A stretch of 64,000 nt of DNA from Actinomycetaceae bacterium (GTDB lineage Bacteria; Actinomycetota; Actinomycetes; Actinomycetales; Actinomycetaceae), in contig JAUNUK010000001.1 in the NCBI GenBank assembly GCA_030538185.1, forward strand, positions 794,296-858,295, in the 5' to 3' direction. Position numbers and translations under genes: made by a program. A model generated the notes under the pieces. The model worked only from the letters and a program-made list of their open reading frames with translations, did no database searches and was not told the DNA's origin. Each line of letters opens with the position of its first letter. Within the stretch, counting starts at the first letter, position 1. Shown here piece after piece: positions 42,856 through 51,701 of the stretch.

Positions 42856-42898
42856 ACCGCTATGCTATCTGGGTGCGAAACATGAATGGCCTTGGACA

Positions 42899-44221
42899 AT
42901 GAACTGGCGTTTAACAATCGGCGCTATGGCGGTTATCACTCTCATTGCCTTTGAGCAGATGGCGACCACAACTGCCATGCCAGCGGTGGTGGAAGACCTC
43001 GGGGGCTTGGCACTCTTTCCTATTTCGGCAGGCATCGGCCTGGCTGCGCAGGTATTCACAATCACCATTGCAGGTGGGTGGTGTGACAAAAAAGGTCCCG
43101 CACCTGTTTTGTTCACGGGTCTTATTCTCTTTGCCTCGGGTCTTTTGATGTGTGCCTTTGCGCCTACCATGATCGTCTTTGTCATCGGCCGCGCAATCCA
43201 AGGACTTGGCGCAGGTTTGGTTGTCGTGCCCGTCTACGTGATGGCTGGTTATCTTGTCCCTGGCAACAAACTGCCAGCGTTCTTTGCGATGCTTTCTTTC
43301 GCGTGGGTGACACCATCACTCCTTGGACCTGCCGTTGCTGGCCTAATCATTCGAGCATTGTCGTGGCATTGGGTCTTTGGGATCGCCGCCCCCTTGGCGC
43401 TCTTGACTTCCCTTCCTCTGTTCTCCGTGGTGAAACAGGTCCCGAAAGGCGATCCAGATAAACTCAGTCTGGCGCGCGGCGCCATCGTCTCTGCTGCTAT
43501 TACAGGGTTTGCACTGGCTTTGCTACAAGGCGTGTCATCCATGGAACTCATCCCCATGCTCATCGTGACGCTCACCTGTTTTGGTGTGTTACTGAAGGTT
43601 CTCCCCTCAATTTTGCCTGAGGGCGCCTTGCGTGCAAGACGAGGATTGAGCGCGGTCGTCATGGTGCGTTTGACGGCTATGGGCGCTTTGGGCGTTGGGA
43701 CCGCTTTCTTGCCTTTGATCTTGGTTAGGTACCACGGTTGGGATGAACTTCAAGCCGGAGTGGCCCTATCGTTTACCTCTGTGACCTGGGCGTGTGCATC
43801 TTTTACGCAATCGCGCGTGGTAAGGATTGAACGTCGTATGAAGCTTCCAATTCTGGGCGGTTTCTTGATTTTGACGGGATGCTTGGGGTCCTTGACTCTG
43901 GCCAGCCTGACTTTGCACCCTGCGCTGGGTGTGGGCTTGTGGTCGATTGCTGGTTTTGGTGCGGGTTTGGTTGCTGCTCCGTCCTCGGTATTGGCCTTGG
44001 AAGTCTCCGACCCCAGTGTTCACGGAACCGTATCTGCCTATCTGCAAAACGCAGATGCCGTAGGGCCTTCTTTGGCAATGGGCTTGGTCTCTGTCTTATT
44101 TGCCTCCACCGCGCAATTGAGCACGCCCATTAGCTTCGCTCCCGCCCCAATTATTATTGCCATCATGGCACTTGTGGCGATTTTTATGGCTAAACGCATC
44201 CCCACACGCTCGATGCAGTAG
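42899..44221 (+). CDS. MFS transporter (DHA-type drug/proton antiporter-like)
   Basis: Integral membrane transporter of 441 residues. I start at the ATG at 42899 (MNWRLTIGAMAVITLIAF), right before the first transmembrane helix; a longer frame opens at 42677 but is the antisense of aspS. About twelve helices are visible, with the antiporter-type signature VIGRAIQGLGAGLVVVPVYV and the loop GGWCDKKGP between helices two and three. No good ribosome site precedes the ATG. The substrate is not known. Possible control by the inverted repeat at 42843-42855. Confidence 0.85.
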   Translation: MNWRLTIGAMAVITLIAFEQMATTTAMPAVVEDLGGLALFPISAGIGLAAQVFTITIAGGWCDKKGPAPVLFTGLILFASGLLMCAFAPTMIVFVIGRAIQGLGAGLVVVPVYVMAGYLVPGNKLPAFFAMLSFAWVTPSLLGPAVAGLIIRALSWHWVFGIAAPLALLTSLPLFSVVKQVPKGDPDKLSLARGAIVSAAITGFALALLQGVSSMELIPMLIVTLTCFGVLLKVLPSILPEGALRARRGLSAVVMVRLTAMGALGVGTAFLPLILVRYHGWDELQAGVALSFTSVTWACASFTQSRVVRIERRMKLPILGGFLILTGCLGSLTLASLTLHPALGVGLWSIAGFGAGLVAAPSSVLALEVSDPSVHGTVSAYLQNADAVGPSLAMGLVSVLFASTAQLSTPISFAPAPIIIAIMALVAIFMAKRIPTRSMQ

Positions 44222-44338
44222 CCAGGCGAAGGGTGGGCAAGTTCACGGTAACTCGATGCAAAGACGTAAACCTTCCCGAGATAGACTGTGTAAGCGGCCA
44301 TTTGCTGCCAGCCTCAATAATGAACGGTGTTCTTTTCC

Positions 44339-46111
44339 ATGCTTTTCTCCGATTTTAATCTGCCCCCTTTCTTGGCGTCCTCAATCGAGCAACTAGGTTT
44401 CTCTGAGCCGACCCCCATTCAGGCAGAAGCCATCCCACCACTCCTTGACGGCAGAGACGTCGTTGGGGTGGCACAGACAGGGACAGGCAAAACCGCAGCT
44501 TTCGGTCTGCCTTTACTAGCTTCTTTAAATCCCGAGGGCGACTACGTGCAGGCACTGGTCTTAGCGCCCACCCGCGAACTTGCCGGTCAAACCGCGCAAG
44601 CACTCAAGAGTTTTTCCCGTGATGACAGGCGCCTGAAGTTCGCCGTCGTCTATGGTGGCAGCCCATATGGACAACAGATTCGCGCCCTGGAAGAAGGCGC
44701 TCAGGTTGTGGTGGGCACCCCCGGTCGCGTTATTGACTTATTGGATCGTGGAAAGCTTGACCTTTCGCGTATGCATTTCTTTGTCCTAGACGAGGCCGAC
44801 GAGATGCTTCGTATGGGCTTTGCTGAGGATGTCGAACACATTGCCACCTCTGTCCCAGATGAGCGCCGTACCGCTCTGTTCTCTGCAACCATGCCCCCTG
44901 CGATCCGCCGCGTGGCTGAGCAACACCTCAATAATCCCGTCAATATTTCGGTCACACCTCCGGCTTCCACTGTGGATACTGTTCACCAGACCTATGCGGT
45001 GGTTCCTTTCAAACACAAGTTTGATGCCTTGGCTCGAGTCCTTGCCGTAAGCAAGGCAGATGCCGCCTTGGTCTTTGTGCGCACGCGCATGTCGGCTGAG
45101 GAAGTTACTGCTGACCTCATCAACAGAGGGGTGAGTGCTTCAGCGCTTTCAGGAGATGTCGCCCAACAAGAGCGTGAGAGAATCGTCGAACGCCTCCGCC
45201 AGGGTGCCGTCAATGTCATTGTGGCCACCGATGTTGCAGCCCGTGGCTTGGATGTGGAACGTATCGGACTGGTCGTTAACTTTGACGTGCCTCGCGATAA
45301 TGACGCTTATGTTCACCGCATCGGTCGCACCGGCAGGGCCGGCCGTGAAGGTGAGTCTTTGACTTTCTTGACGCCGAAGGAAAAGTCGCGTTTGCGTCAG
45401 ATCGAGAGGGCTACAGGCGCACAGATTGAAGAAGTCTCTATCCCTTCGCCTAAGGACGTTTTACGCCACCAGGCAAAGAAGATGCTACAACGCATCCCCA
45501 ATCGTCTTGAACTGGGCAGGATGGACATCCTCGAAGACCTGATTGACGAGGCCCAAGAAGAGATGGACGTATCCATTACCGATATCGCCACAGCACTATT
45601 GGCATTATCTATTGGGGATATTCCTAACAAAGGAGTTTCCCAGCAGCGCGATCGTGGACGCAATCCGCGTGAAGAACAATTCGATGATGAAGGCAACTTT
45701 GTACGTGCAAGCTTCGAAGGCGGTAGGGACTTCTCTGCCAAATCTGCACGCAGCCGTGCAGGCACCAGACGTGATGACCACGGCACAACCTACCGCATCG
45801 AGGTGGGCCACAAGGACAATGTCAAGCCCGGTGAGATCGTCGGGGCAATAACCAACGAGGGCGGAATCCACGGATCCGAGATCGGCAGGATTGACATCTT
45901 CCCCACGTTTTCTTTGGTGGACATCTTGGTTGAGCTCTCACCTGAGGAGCAACGCACATTGGCCCGTATCAAGATTGCAGGCAGGGCATTGCGCCTGCGG
46001 ATTGATTCCGGGCCAGGAGGGGGCAGGCGCTCTGGTCACGGGGGCAGCAAAGGCAGAGACCGCGACGGATTTCGCCAAGCACGCCGTAAGAAGCGATACT
46101 CAGGCTTCTAA
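44339..46111 (+). CDS. deaD: DEAD-box RNA helicase (DeaD/CsdA-like)
   Basis: ATP-dependent RNA helicase for ribosome assembly and cold-adapted RNA remodelling. From the ATG at 44339 it has 590 residues; an in-frame GTG at 44327 is possible and neither start has a strong ribosome site. Motifs: Q-motif (FSEPTPIQ), AQTGTGKT, PTRELA, DEADEM, SATMP, HRIGRTGRAGREG. The C-terminal DbpA-type RNA-binding domain (about 475-560, GAITNEGGIHGSEIGRIDIF) and an Arg/Gly-rich tail mark the DeaD group. Ends 12 bp inside the convergent GTPase gene. Confidence 0.94.
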   Translation: MLFSDFNLPPFLASSIEQLGFSEPTPIQAEAIPPLLDGRDVVGVAQTGTGKTAAFGLPLLASLNPEGDYVQALVLAPTRELAGQTAQALKSFSRDDRRLKFAVVYGGSPYGQQIRALEEGAQVVVGTPGRVIDLLDRGKLDLSRMHFFVLDEADEMLRMGFAEDVEHIATSVPDERRTALFSATMPPAIRRVAEQHLNNPVNISVTPPASTVDTVHQTYAVVPFKHKFDALARVLAVSKADAALVFVRTRMSAEEVTADLINRGVSASALSGDVAQQERERIVERLRQGAVNVIVATDVAARGLDVERIGLVVNFDVPRDNDAYVHRIGRTGRAGREGESLTFLTPKEKSRLRQIERATGAQIEEVSIPSPKDVLRHQAKKMLQRIPNRLELGRMDILEDLIDEAQEEMDVSITDIATALLALSIGDIPNKGVSQQRDRGRNPREEQFDDEGNFVRASFEGGRDFSAKSARSRAGTRRDDHGTTYRIEVGHKDNVKPGEIVGAITNEGGIHGSEIGRIDIFPTFSLVDILVELSPEEQRTLARIKIAGRALRLRIDSGPGGGRRSGHGGSKGRDRDGFRQARRKKRYSGF

Positions 46112-47758
46112 TTGTCGCGTGGCCTCGACCATGTGATCATGGGCCATGCGCGTGCGCTGCATGGGTTCTAAATAGACGCTTTTGGTGACGGCAGTGACAA
46201 CTTCGTAAAGCTTCCTTGTGGTCTTATTAGCGTGTCTTTGACCTAGAGCGCGCCCCAGAGCACGACCTATCAGGCTCAGAAGAAGGCCAGCTAGAAGGCC
46301 CACTGCAATTAACGCAATGGGGGCGGGGATGGGACCCACATAGGTTACCGGCAGTTCGAAGTAAAAGAACTGGGCAACCTTAAGGACTGCAAACCACAGG
46401 ACCCCAATTAAGGCTGCTGCCAAAGCTCCCCATTGCAATACGCTCCAAGCACGCCACCACCAAGGCCTTTGTGGCGTCGATATCACTGTTTGACCCAGTG
46501 CTTTATCCAAAGCGTCTCGAAGTGGATCGATAAGTTTGCGACTCTTGTTGGTTAAAGCGCGTTCCCAAGATTGGGGCAAACCTTGCGATATTGCCTGAGT
46601 GAAAGCCACGCCAGCTCGGCTGAGCACAGCCGATTGAGTAGTGCTTGGCAAATCAAGTGAGGTGGGTTCATCCACATGTATCTGCGGATCTTCTGCCGTG
46701 GTATCGGCCTGAGGCGGAAGCTGTCCCAAGTGTAGACGCTTCAAGGGATCAGGCTTTAAACCAGCCAGCCAACGGGTCAAAGGCCATCCCACCCATGTAT
46801 TAGCGCGTTGTGAATAGGCTCTCGCAACAGATTCGGCTACTACAGGAACTCCGCAGGCACCCGCAGCAGCCACAACCACTGCGGATGACCAGCCAGAGAG
46901 ATCCTTCATCTCATGCAGTTCACCTAGGTCGCAGGCTTTTCTGATCACTGCCGCAGCTGAGCTCAAATCGGCACTCAAGCGTGAGTGGCTCGCTTCACGC
47001 TTCGTGGCGATGTCGACAATCTTTTCACCAAGCTCTGTTATGCCGATGTCTTTACGCCCAGAGACGGGAAATACGGTTACATCTTCCAGGCCGCGCTGCT
47101 CTAAAAGGTGGTCTAAATGGTGGGTGATCTTTGTGAGTTCTTCAGGTTCGAGGGTGTCGCAATGTGATAAGGCAATCACAGTAACCTCACCATGTGCACT
47201 CATATGCTGGAGGAAAGAGTCATACAAGACCGCATCGGCGTATTTTTGTGGATCAACAACCCAGAGCAGCACATCCACCATTGCACTGAGTCTTTCGACT
47301 TGTTGTAGGTGCGATTCTTCAACCGAGTCAATATCTGGGCAGTCGACCAAAACCAGGTTGCGAGGAAGACCCCCCGGTAAATCCCCCGTAGGCACGATAG
47401 CCCGCGATGATATCTGCAACCAATCCAGGATATCGGATGCCTCAGTTGTCTCATTGAGTGCCGCCATAGCCGTAGAGGTGGTCGGCCTGCGCACGCCTGT
47501 TTTGGCGATCTCAGAACCGATCAGGCTATTAAACAGCGTCGACTTGCCCGAACCTGTAGGCCCCATAATGGCGACTACCGTTACACCTGGGTTGAGTTCC
47601 CTGCGTTTCTTAATATGAGTCTCCAGGCGTTTAAGTGTGGAGAAAGTTGAGTCTGTCGCAAGGACGGGGAGAGCGTCTTCATTTTGCCACGTCTCAACGA
47701 CGTCGCGGAGGGCATCAAATTGCCGAGATAGTTTTTGCGCAGGTGTTCGTCGTTTCAT
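46100..47758 (-). CDS. dynamin-like GTPase, second of a pair
   Basis: Membrane GTPase of the dynamin/YfjP type, 552 residues from the ATG at 47758 (4-nt ATGA overlap with the upstream partner). G1 MGPTGSGKSTLFNSL, G3 VDCPDIDS, G4-like LSHCDTL. The second half has two or more transmembrane stretches (WSVLQWGALAAALIGVLWF; PAPIALIAVGLLAGLLLSLIG). Such paired genes are conserved in actinobacteria and are suspected to act in membrane fusion, septation or envelope stress, as DynA/DynB in streptomycetes; identity with those is not shown. Confidence 0.85.
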   Translation of the reverse strand: MKRRTPAQKLSRQFDALRDVVETWQNEDALPVLATDSTFSTLKRLETHIKKRRELNPGVTVVAIMGPTGSGKSTLFNSLIGSEIAKTGVRRPTTSTAMAALNETTEASDILDWLQISSRAIVPTGDLPGGLPRNLVLVDCPDIDSVEESHLQQVERLSAMVDVLLWVVDPQKYADAVLYDSFLQHMSAHGEVTVIALSHCDTLEPEELTKITHHLDHLLEQRGLEDVTVFPVSGRKDIGITELGEKIVDIATKREASHSRLSADLSSAAAVIRKACDLGELHEMKDLSGWSSAVVVAAAGACGVPVVAESVARAYSQRANTWVGWPLTRWLAGLKPDPLKRLHLGQLPPQADTTAEDPQIHVDEPTSLDLPSTTQSAVLSRAGVAFTQAISQGLPQSWERALTNKSRKLIDPLRDALDKALGQTVISTPQRPWWWRAWSVLQWGALAAALIGVLWFAVLKVAQFFYFELPVTYVGPIPAPIALIAVGLLAGLLLSLIGRALGRALGQRHANKTTRKLYEVVTAVTKSVYLEPMQRTRMAHDHMVEATRQLEA

Positions 47759-49473
47759 AGATCCCACTCCAAACGCAAAGTCTCTATGCTCTGGTCAATA
47801 TCTTCCGGTGTCACGTCTCTGGCAGTGCGTTCAATCAGGTGCTCAAGCTCTTGGGCGTAGGCATCCAGAAGCGCAGCTGATTTCTCTTGTAAGTCTTTGC
47901 GTCCTGCCTTTGCCATATCTCTTACGGCCTGGTCCCCGAAGACCATCTCGAGAATACGCTGAGCCACAACGGCAGAGACACCGGCAACACCTAATTCTGC
48001 GCCTGTGATCCCCCCTGTTGCCGCGAAAATAACCAGCATGAGAGATACGCTCAAGGCATTCACACCAAGAGATAAAATCCGCGCGCCCTTGAGTTTTGAT
48101 GCCCCCTGTGCCCGCACTAAATCGAGGACAGAGCCTTGCCAGGTGCGCACGAGCGTGCGCACCTTTTCTTCTAACTGTGCCTTATCAAGTTTTTGGATTT
48201 TGTCAGCAAACTCCTGGCTGTCTTTATCCGCCTCCCAGTGTGCCCGCACGACCTCATGCATGTGAGTAATCTCGTCAGCGAGAACTGTGGCAATGGAATT
48301 ACCCAAAGCGACTTCTACGGGTGCCACCGATACGGGTTTACCCCGGACGGTTCGCGCAAGTGAATCGCGGAACCTGGCGATAAAGCTCTGCGCCGGCTTC
48401 CATATCTCTGCTGTTCCAACAATTTCTTGCCAACGGGCCAAGACCTCGCCCCGAAGTAATGAACCATCTTGAGTAACCCCATCAACTTGTGCGCCTGCAG
48501 CCCGCCGCGCATCAGTGATAACAGCAGACGCGCGGGTGTACACCTCAGTTTCATAGGCCAGGGCTTTGGAAACGCTGCTCGCCTGGAGTAAAACCTCTTC
48601 GATCTGACCAAATAGTGTTTGCCGCGCAACAGCATTACGCAGCATCACATCTGAAGCCAAACCCCTAAGCCACCTGGCGATTGGGTCAATATCGTCTGCG
48701 GGCAGGAATTCACCATTGTCCAAGGTAGTTTCGGATATGAGGAAGAGGGGCGCCTCCTTCAGTCCTGCCGCTTCCATGCGGGCTTCCATATCGCGTCTGA
48801 CCTCTAACGCAGCCCCAGACGGCACGCGACTGAGCACTATTGCGATAACCGCATTGCGCTGCTGAGCTTGCCGCAGAAGCGTCCAAGCAGCCCCGTCTGC
48901 GTAGCGAGCAGCAGTCGTGACGAATAGCCACAGGTCTGCAACATCCAAAAGCTGTGCAGCAAGAAGACGGTTATCCTCAAGCAAAGAATCAATATCAGGG
49001 GTATCAATGATCGCGATACCAGCAGGAACCTGCGCATGTGCTCTGAGTTCTAGCTCTTTGACAGCCCCTGGAGCAATATGTCCGGGGTCGGTTGCAGGTG
49101 CATCATCCCCAACCCTCACGCGTGTTAAGAATGAGAAAACCCTGTCACCAGCGAACCACAGTTCATCTTGAGGATTGTGTAATAGGACTGGACGACGGGT
49201 TGTGGGTCGCAACACCGAGGTTGCGGTTATCTTCTGCCCCAGAAGTGAGTTAACAATCGTAGATTTCCCCGCGCCAGTGGAGCCCCCTACAACTGCTACC
49301 AAAGGCGCATCGAGGTCTGTAAACCGCGGAATTATATGGTCACTTAAACGCCTGATGGCACTGAGGCGAGCCTGCTCCCCCAACTGGATGGGAGGAGAGG
49401 AAAGTGACATGGCAGCGCCTTCAAGGACAGTCTTTAGTGCCTCGAAGTTTTCTACCTGCGGTGTCTCATCCAC
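47755..49473 (-). CDS. dynamin-like GTPase, first of a pair
   Basis: GTPase of 572 residues. G1 VGGSTGAGKSTIVNSLLG, then T in the switch region LRPTTRRPV, G3 IIDTPDIDS. The G4 position reads LSRVPSG instead of NKxD, so nucleotide specificity may be loose. The helical second half contains hydrophobic segments near residues 450-505 (VSLMLVIFAATGGITG; GVAGVSAVVAQRILEMV) that could insert in the membrane. GTG start at 49473 overlaps the hisS stop by 8 nt; the partner gene overlaps its end. The two proteins likely form a heteromer. Confidence 0.85.
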   Translation of the reverse strand: MDETPQVENFEALKTVLEGAAMSLSSPPIQLGEQARLSAIRRLSDHIIPRFTDLDAPLVAVVGGSTGAGKSTIVNSLLGQKITATSVLRPTTRRPVLLHNPQDELWFAGDRVFSFLTRVRVGDDAPATDPGHIAPGAVKELELRAHAQVPAGIAIIDTPDIDSLLEDNRLLAAQLLDVADLWLFVTTAARYADGAAWTLLRQAQQRNAVIAIVLSRVPSGAALEVRRDMEARMEAAGLKEAPLFLISETTLDNGEFLPADDIDPIARWLRGLASDVMLRNAVARQTLFGQIEEVLLQASSVSKALAYETEVYTRASAVITDARRAAGAQVDGVTQDGSLLRGEVLARWQEIVGTAEIWKPAQSFIARFRDSLARTVRGKPVSVAPVEVALGNSIATVLADEITHMHEVVRAHWEADKDSQEFADKIQKLDKAQLEEKVRTLVRTWQGSVLDLVRAQGASKLKGARILSLGVNALSVSLMLVIFAATGGITGAELGVAGVSAVVAQRILEMVFGDQAVRDMAKAGRKDLQEKSAALLDAYAQELEHLIERTARDVTPEDIDQSIETLRLEWDL

Positions 49474-50788
49474 GGCTCACCTGCGGGTGTAGAAGGTGCA
49501 ATGGGGGCATCCAGGTTTTTGGATCAATGCGGTATTGGTCCTGTGTTCGCAGATCCTTTATCTCCATGGAATCTGGAAATAGGACATACGGAATTCCGCG
49601 TTTTACTGCGTGAAGAATTTGTTTGCCAAATTTGTTTGCATTCGGTGAGGTCACGGCTGCGATTCCTTTTGTGCGAAACTCATCGGCAAGTAAATCAGAA
49701 AGGTTTCGAGTCTCTTCAGAGGTTACTGCGACCATAACAACCGTAGGGACCTTCCTATCGGCTTGCGCGATTCCTTCAGAGATTATCAAAGACACTAGAC
49801 GCGAAACACCTATTGACAATCCAACACCTGGATAAACTCGTTTCCCGTCACTTGCCAAGGAATCATATCGGCCACCTGAACAGATTGACCCCAATGCTGA
49901 ATATCCTTCAACAAAGGTCTCGTAAACCATACCCGTGTAATAATCCAGGCCACGCACAATCTTGAAGTCAGCAATAACCTTACCGGGCCTTCTATTGTGT
50001 GTTGCCTCTAAGAGCCTTTGGATATCGCTCAGGCCCTCTTCAAGGGTGTCGCTCACCATGCCAAGTTCACGGACCTGGTCAACAATCAATGGATCGGCGC
50101 CCGATATTTGTGCCAGGGAAGAAAGCGTGTCGACCGCACGTGGGGTACAACCTGCTTCCTTAAGCAGTTCTTTGACAGCTTCCACGCCGATCTTATCTAT
50201 TTTGTCGATAGCGGTGAGTGCCAGATCTAGGTTTTCCACATCTAGCGCTTGAAGTGCGCCCTGTAAAACCTTCCGGGAGTTGACATGTATGCTCGCCCTC
50301 GGAATGGGCAATTTTTCTAAGGCGTCGAGGATCACTATTGGCATCTCTATTTCGTGGTGGAAAGCCAAGGTCCCATCCCCGATAATGTCAATATCAGCCT
50401 GAGTGAACTCTCTAAACCTGCCCGCTTGTGGTCTTTCTCCGCGCCAAACCTTTTGGATCTGGTACCTGCGGAAAGGAAAATCTAAGTAAGCGCGGTTTTC
50501 AAGGACGTAGCGCGCTAAGGGAACAGTCAAATCGAAGTGCAAACCGAGCTTGCGCGAGCCGTCATCGTCCTCGCCTTCTTGAGCCTGTAATCGGGAAAGT
50601 ACGTAGACCTCCTTAGAGGTCTCTCCTTTGCGCAACAGGTCTTTTAGCGGCTCCACGGAGCGAGTTTCTATCCCTGAAAATCCGTGCAGTTCAAATACGG
50701 TACGCACAGAGTCGAGGACGGATTGTTCGATAATCCGTTCCTCGGGAAGAAACTCGGGAAACCCAGAGAGTGATGAAGCCCTAGCCAT
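49466..50788 (-). CDS. hisS: histidyl-tRNA synthetase
   Basis: Class II synthetase charging tRNA-His, 440 residues. Motif 2 region FRRYQIQKVWRGERPQAGRF, FTQADIDIIG, the HisA-type GLDYYTGMVYE, and motif 3 GVGLSIGVSRLVSLI are present, with a C-terminal anticodon-binding domain (VVMVAVTSEETRN onward). It follows the metallo-hydrolase by 29 bp, as in mycobacteria (glyoxalase II-like gene beside hisS). Confidence 0.93.
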   Translation of the reverse strand: MARASSLSGFPEFLPEERIIEQSVLDSVRTVFELHGFSGIETRSVEPLKDLLRKGETSKEVYVLSRLQAQEGEDDDGSRKLGLHFDLTVPLARYVLENRAYLDFPFRRYQIQKVWRGERPQAGRFREFTQADIDIIGDGTLAFHHEIEMPIVILDALEKLPIPRASIHVNSRKVLQGALQALDVENLDLALTAIDKIDKIGVEAVKELLKEAGCTPRAVDTLSSLAQISGADPLIVDQVRELGMVSDTLEEGLSDIQRLLEATHNRRPGKVIADFKIVRGLDYYTGMVYETFVEGYSALGSICSGGRYDSLASDGKRVYPGVGLSIGVSRLVSLIISEGIAQADRKVPTVVMVAVTSEETRNLSDLLADEFRTKGIAAVTSPNANKFGKQILHAVKRGIPYVLFPDSMEIKDLRTQDQYRIDPKTWMPPLHLLHPQVSRG

Positions 50789-50817
50789 ATTGTGATTCTC
50801 TCATGTCGTTCAAAGTC

Positions 50818-51522
50818 TTAGCGCACACTGTTTAGGAACTGATTAGTAATAAGCTCTTGAGACATTGTAGTTGCAGGACCGTGACCTGGAAGTAGAACTG
50901 TCTCTGGGGCGACAGTGACCTTCAGCATACGCAAGGTTTCTTCCATTGATTGAGGGCTAGATCCTTGCAGATCGCTGCGACCAACAGACCCCTTGAAAAT
51001 GACATCTCCAGACAGCATCCAGGCTTGGCTATTGTGGCCATTGAAGCCCAAGTCTTGTCCGTGTGTTTGGACCTGAGAATGCCCAAAGAACACTGTCGAA
51101 CCTTCTGTATGACCGGGTGTACTTAGCGCTTGTAAAACGCAGCCTTCAATGAGTTGTGCTCCACCCGCTGCATACAGAGCAGGCGGTAATATTTGCACGT
51201 TTGTGGGCCTGTTCCATTGACCAGTAAATAAGAGGCGCGTCGCCAGAGTGTGTCCTACGGGATCCTCAAGACGGTAGTGATCCGCTTGGGCGATATAAAC
51301 AGGTGCATCATGCGCAACCGCTGCTGCGTCCCACACGTGATCGGGGTGTCCATGGGTCAAGAGGACCGCCCCTACGGTCCATTGTCCTTGTTCTAAGACG
51401 GAAGTAACTGCCTGGCTTGCTCCAGCCCCAGGGTCTACGATGAGTGCCTTTGTCGAGAGTTCAGGCACAATGACATAACAGTTAGCCTCAAGTACGGGGG
51501 CAACAATCCGAATAATCTCCAC
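50818..51522 (-). CDS. metallo-beta-lactamase-fold hydrolase (glyoxalase II-like)
   Basis: Zinc hydrolase of 234 residues. The metal motif THGHPDHVWD, then STPGHTEGSTVFF, SGDVIFKGSVGRSD and LLPGHGP are the ordered ligands of the glyoxalase II branch. The natural substrate is unknown; actinobacteria lack glutathione, so a mycothiol or other thioester is possible. Conserved neighbour of hisS and rel. Divergent from the DUF349 gene, with a shared promoter region of 179 bp. Confidence 0.88.
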   Translation of the reverse strand: MEIIRIVAPVLEANCYVIVPELSTKALIVDPGAGASQAVTSVLEQGQWTVGAVLLTHGHPDHVWDAAAVAHDAPVYIAQADHYRLEDPVGHTLATRLLFTGQWNRPTNVQILPPALYAAGGAQLIEGCVLQALSTPGHTEGSTVFFGHSQVQTHGQDLGFNGHNSQAWMLSGDVIFKGSVGRSDLQGSSPQSMEETLRMLKVTVAPETVLLPGHGPATTMSQELITNQFLNSVR

Positions 51523-51578
51523 TCGACAAGTCTAGATGAGTGGCTGAGACTTCTTACAATATGTCTTATGTTTGCTGC

Positions 51579-51607
51579 TTGTCACGAAATATAACCATTG
51601 TGACAAT
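51579..51607. promoter_or_regulatory. divergent promoter with inverted repeat TTGTCAC-N14-GTGACAA
   Basis: On the plus strand TTGTCA (51579-51584) and GACAAT (51602-51607) are 17 bp apart and form a fair promoter for the DUF349 gene. The same bases make a perfect 7-bp inverted repeat, TTGTCAC (51579-51585) and GTGACAA (51600-51606). By symmetry TTGTCA also stands on the minus strand toward the hydrolase gene. It may be both promoter pair and operator. Confidence 0.5.
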
Positions 51608-51626
51608 AATTTACTAAAGTATCAGT

Positions 51627-51653
51627 AGTGTGCCAGTTTAGGTGCAGCACACT
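51627..51653 (+). promoter_or_regulatory. leader hairpin of the DUF349 gene
   Basis: AGTGTGC (51627-51633) pairs with GCACACT (51647-51653) around a 13-nt loop in the expected 5' untranslated leader, about 50 bases before the start codon. No U-run follows, so it is more likely a stability or binding element than a terminator. Confidence 0.35.
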
Positions 51654-51701
51654 TGAGAACGGTTCGCCACACGGCTTACCCCGTCACACGAAGGAGTACA
51701 T

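Noticed and set aside
42677..42898. N-terminal extension of the MFS frame
   Set aside because: The first part is antisense to aspS and has no membrane-protein or signal character; the first helix starts just after the ATG at 42899.
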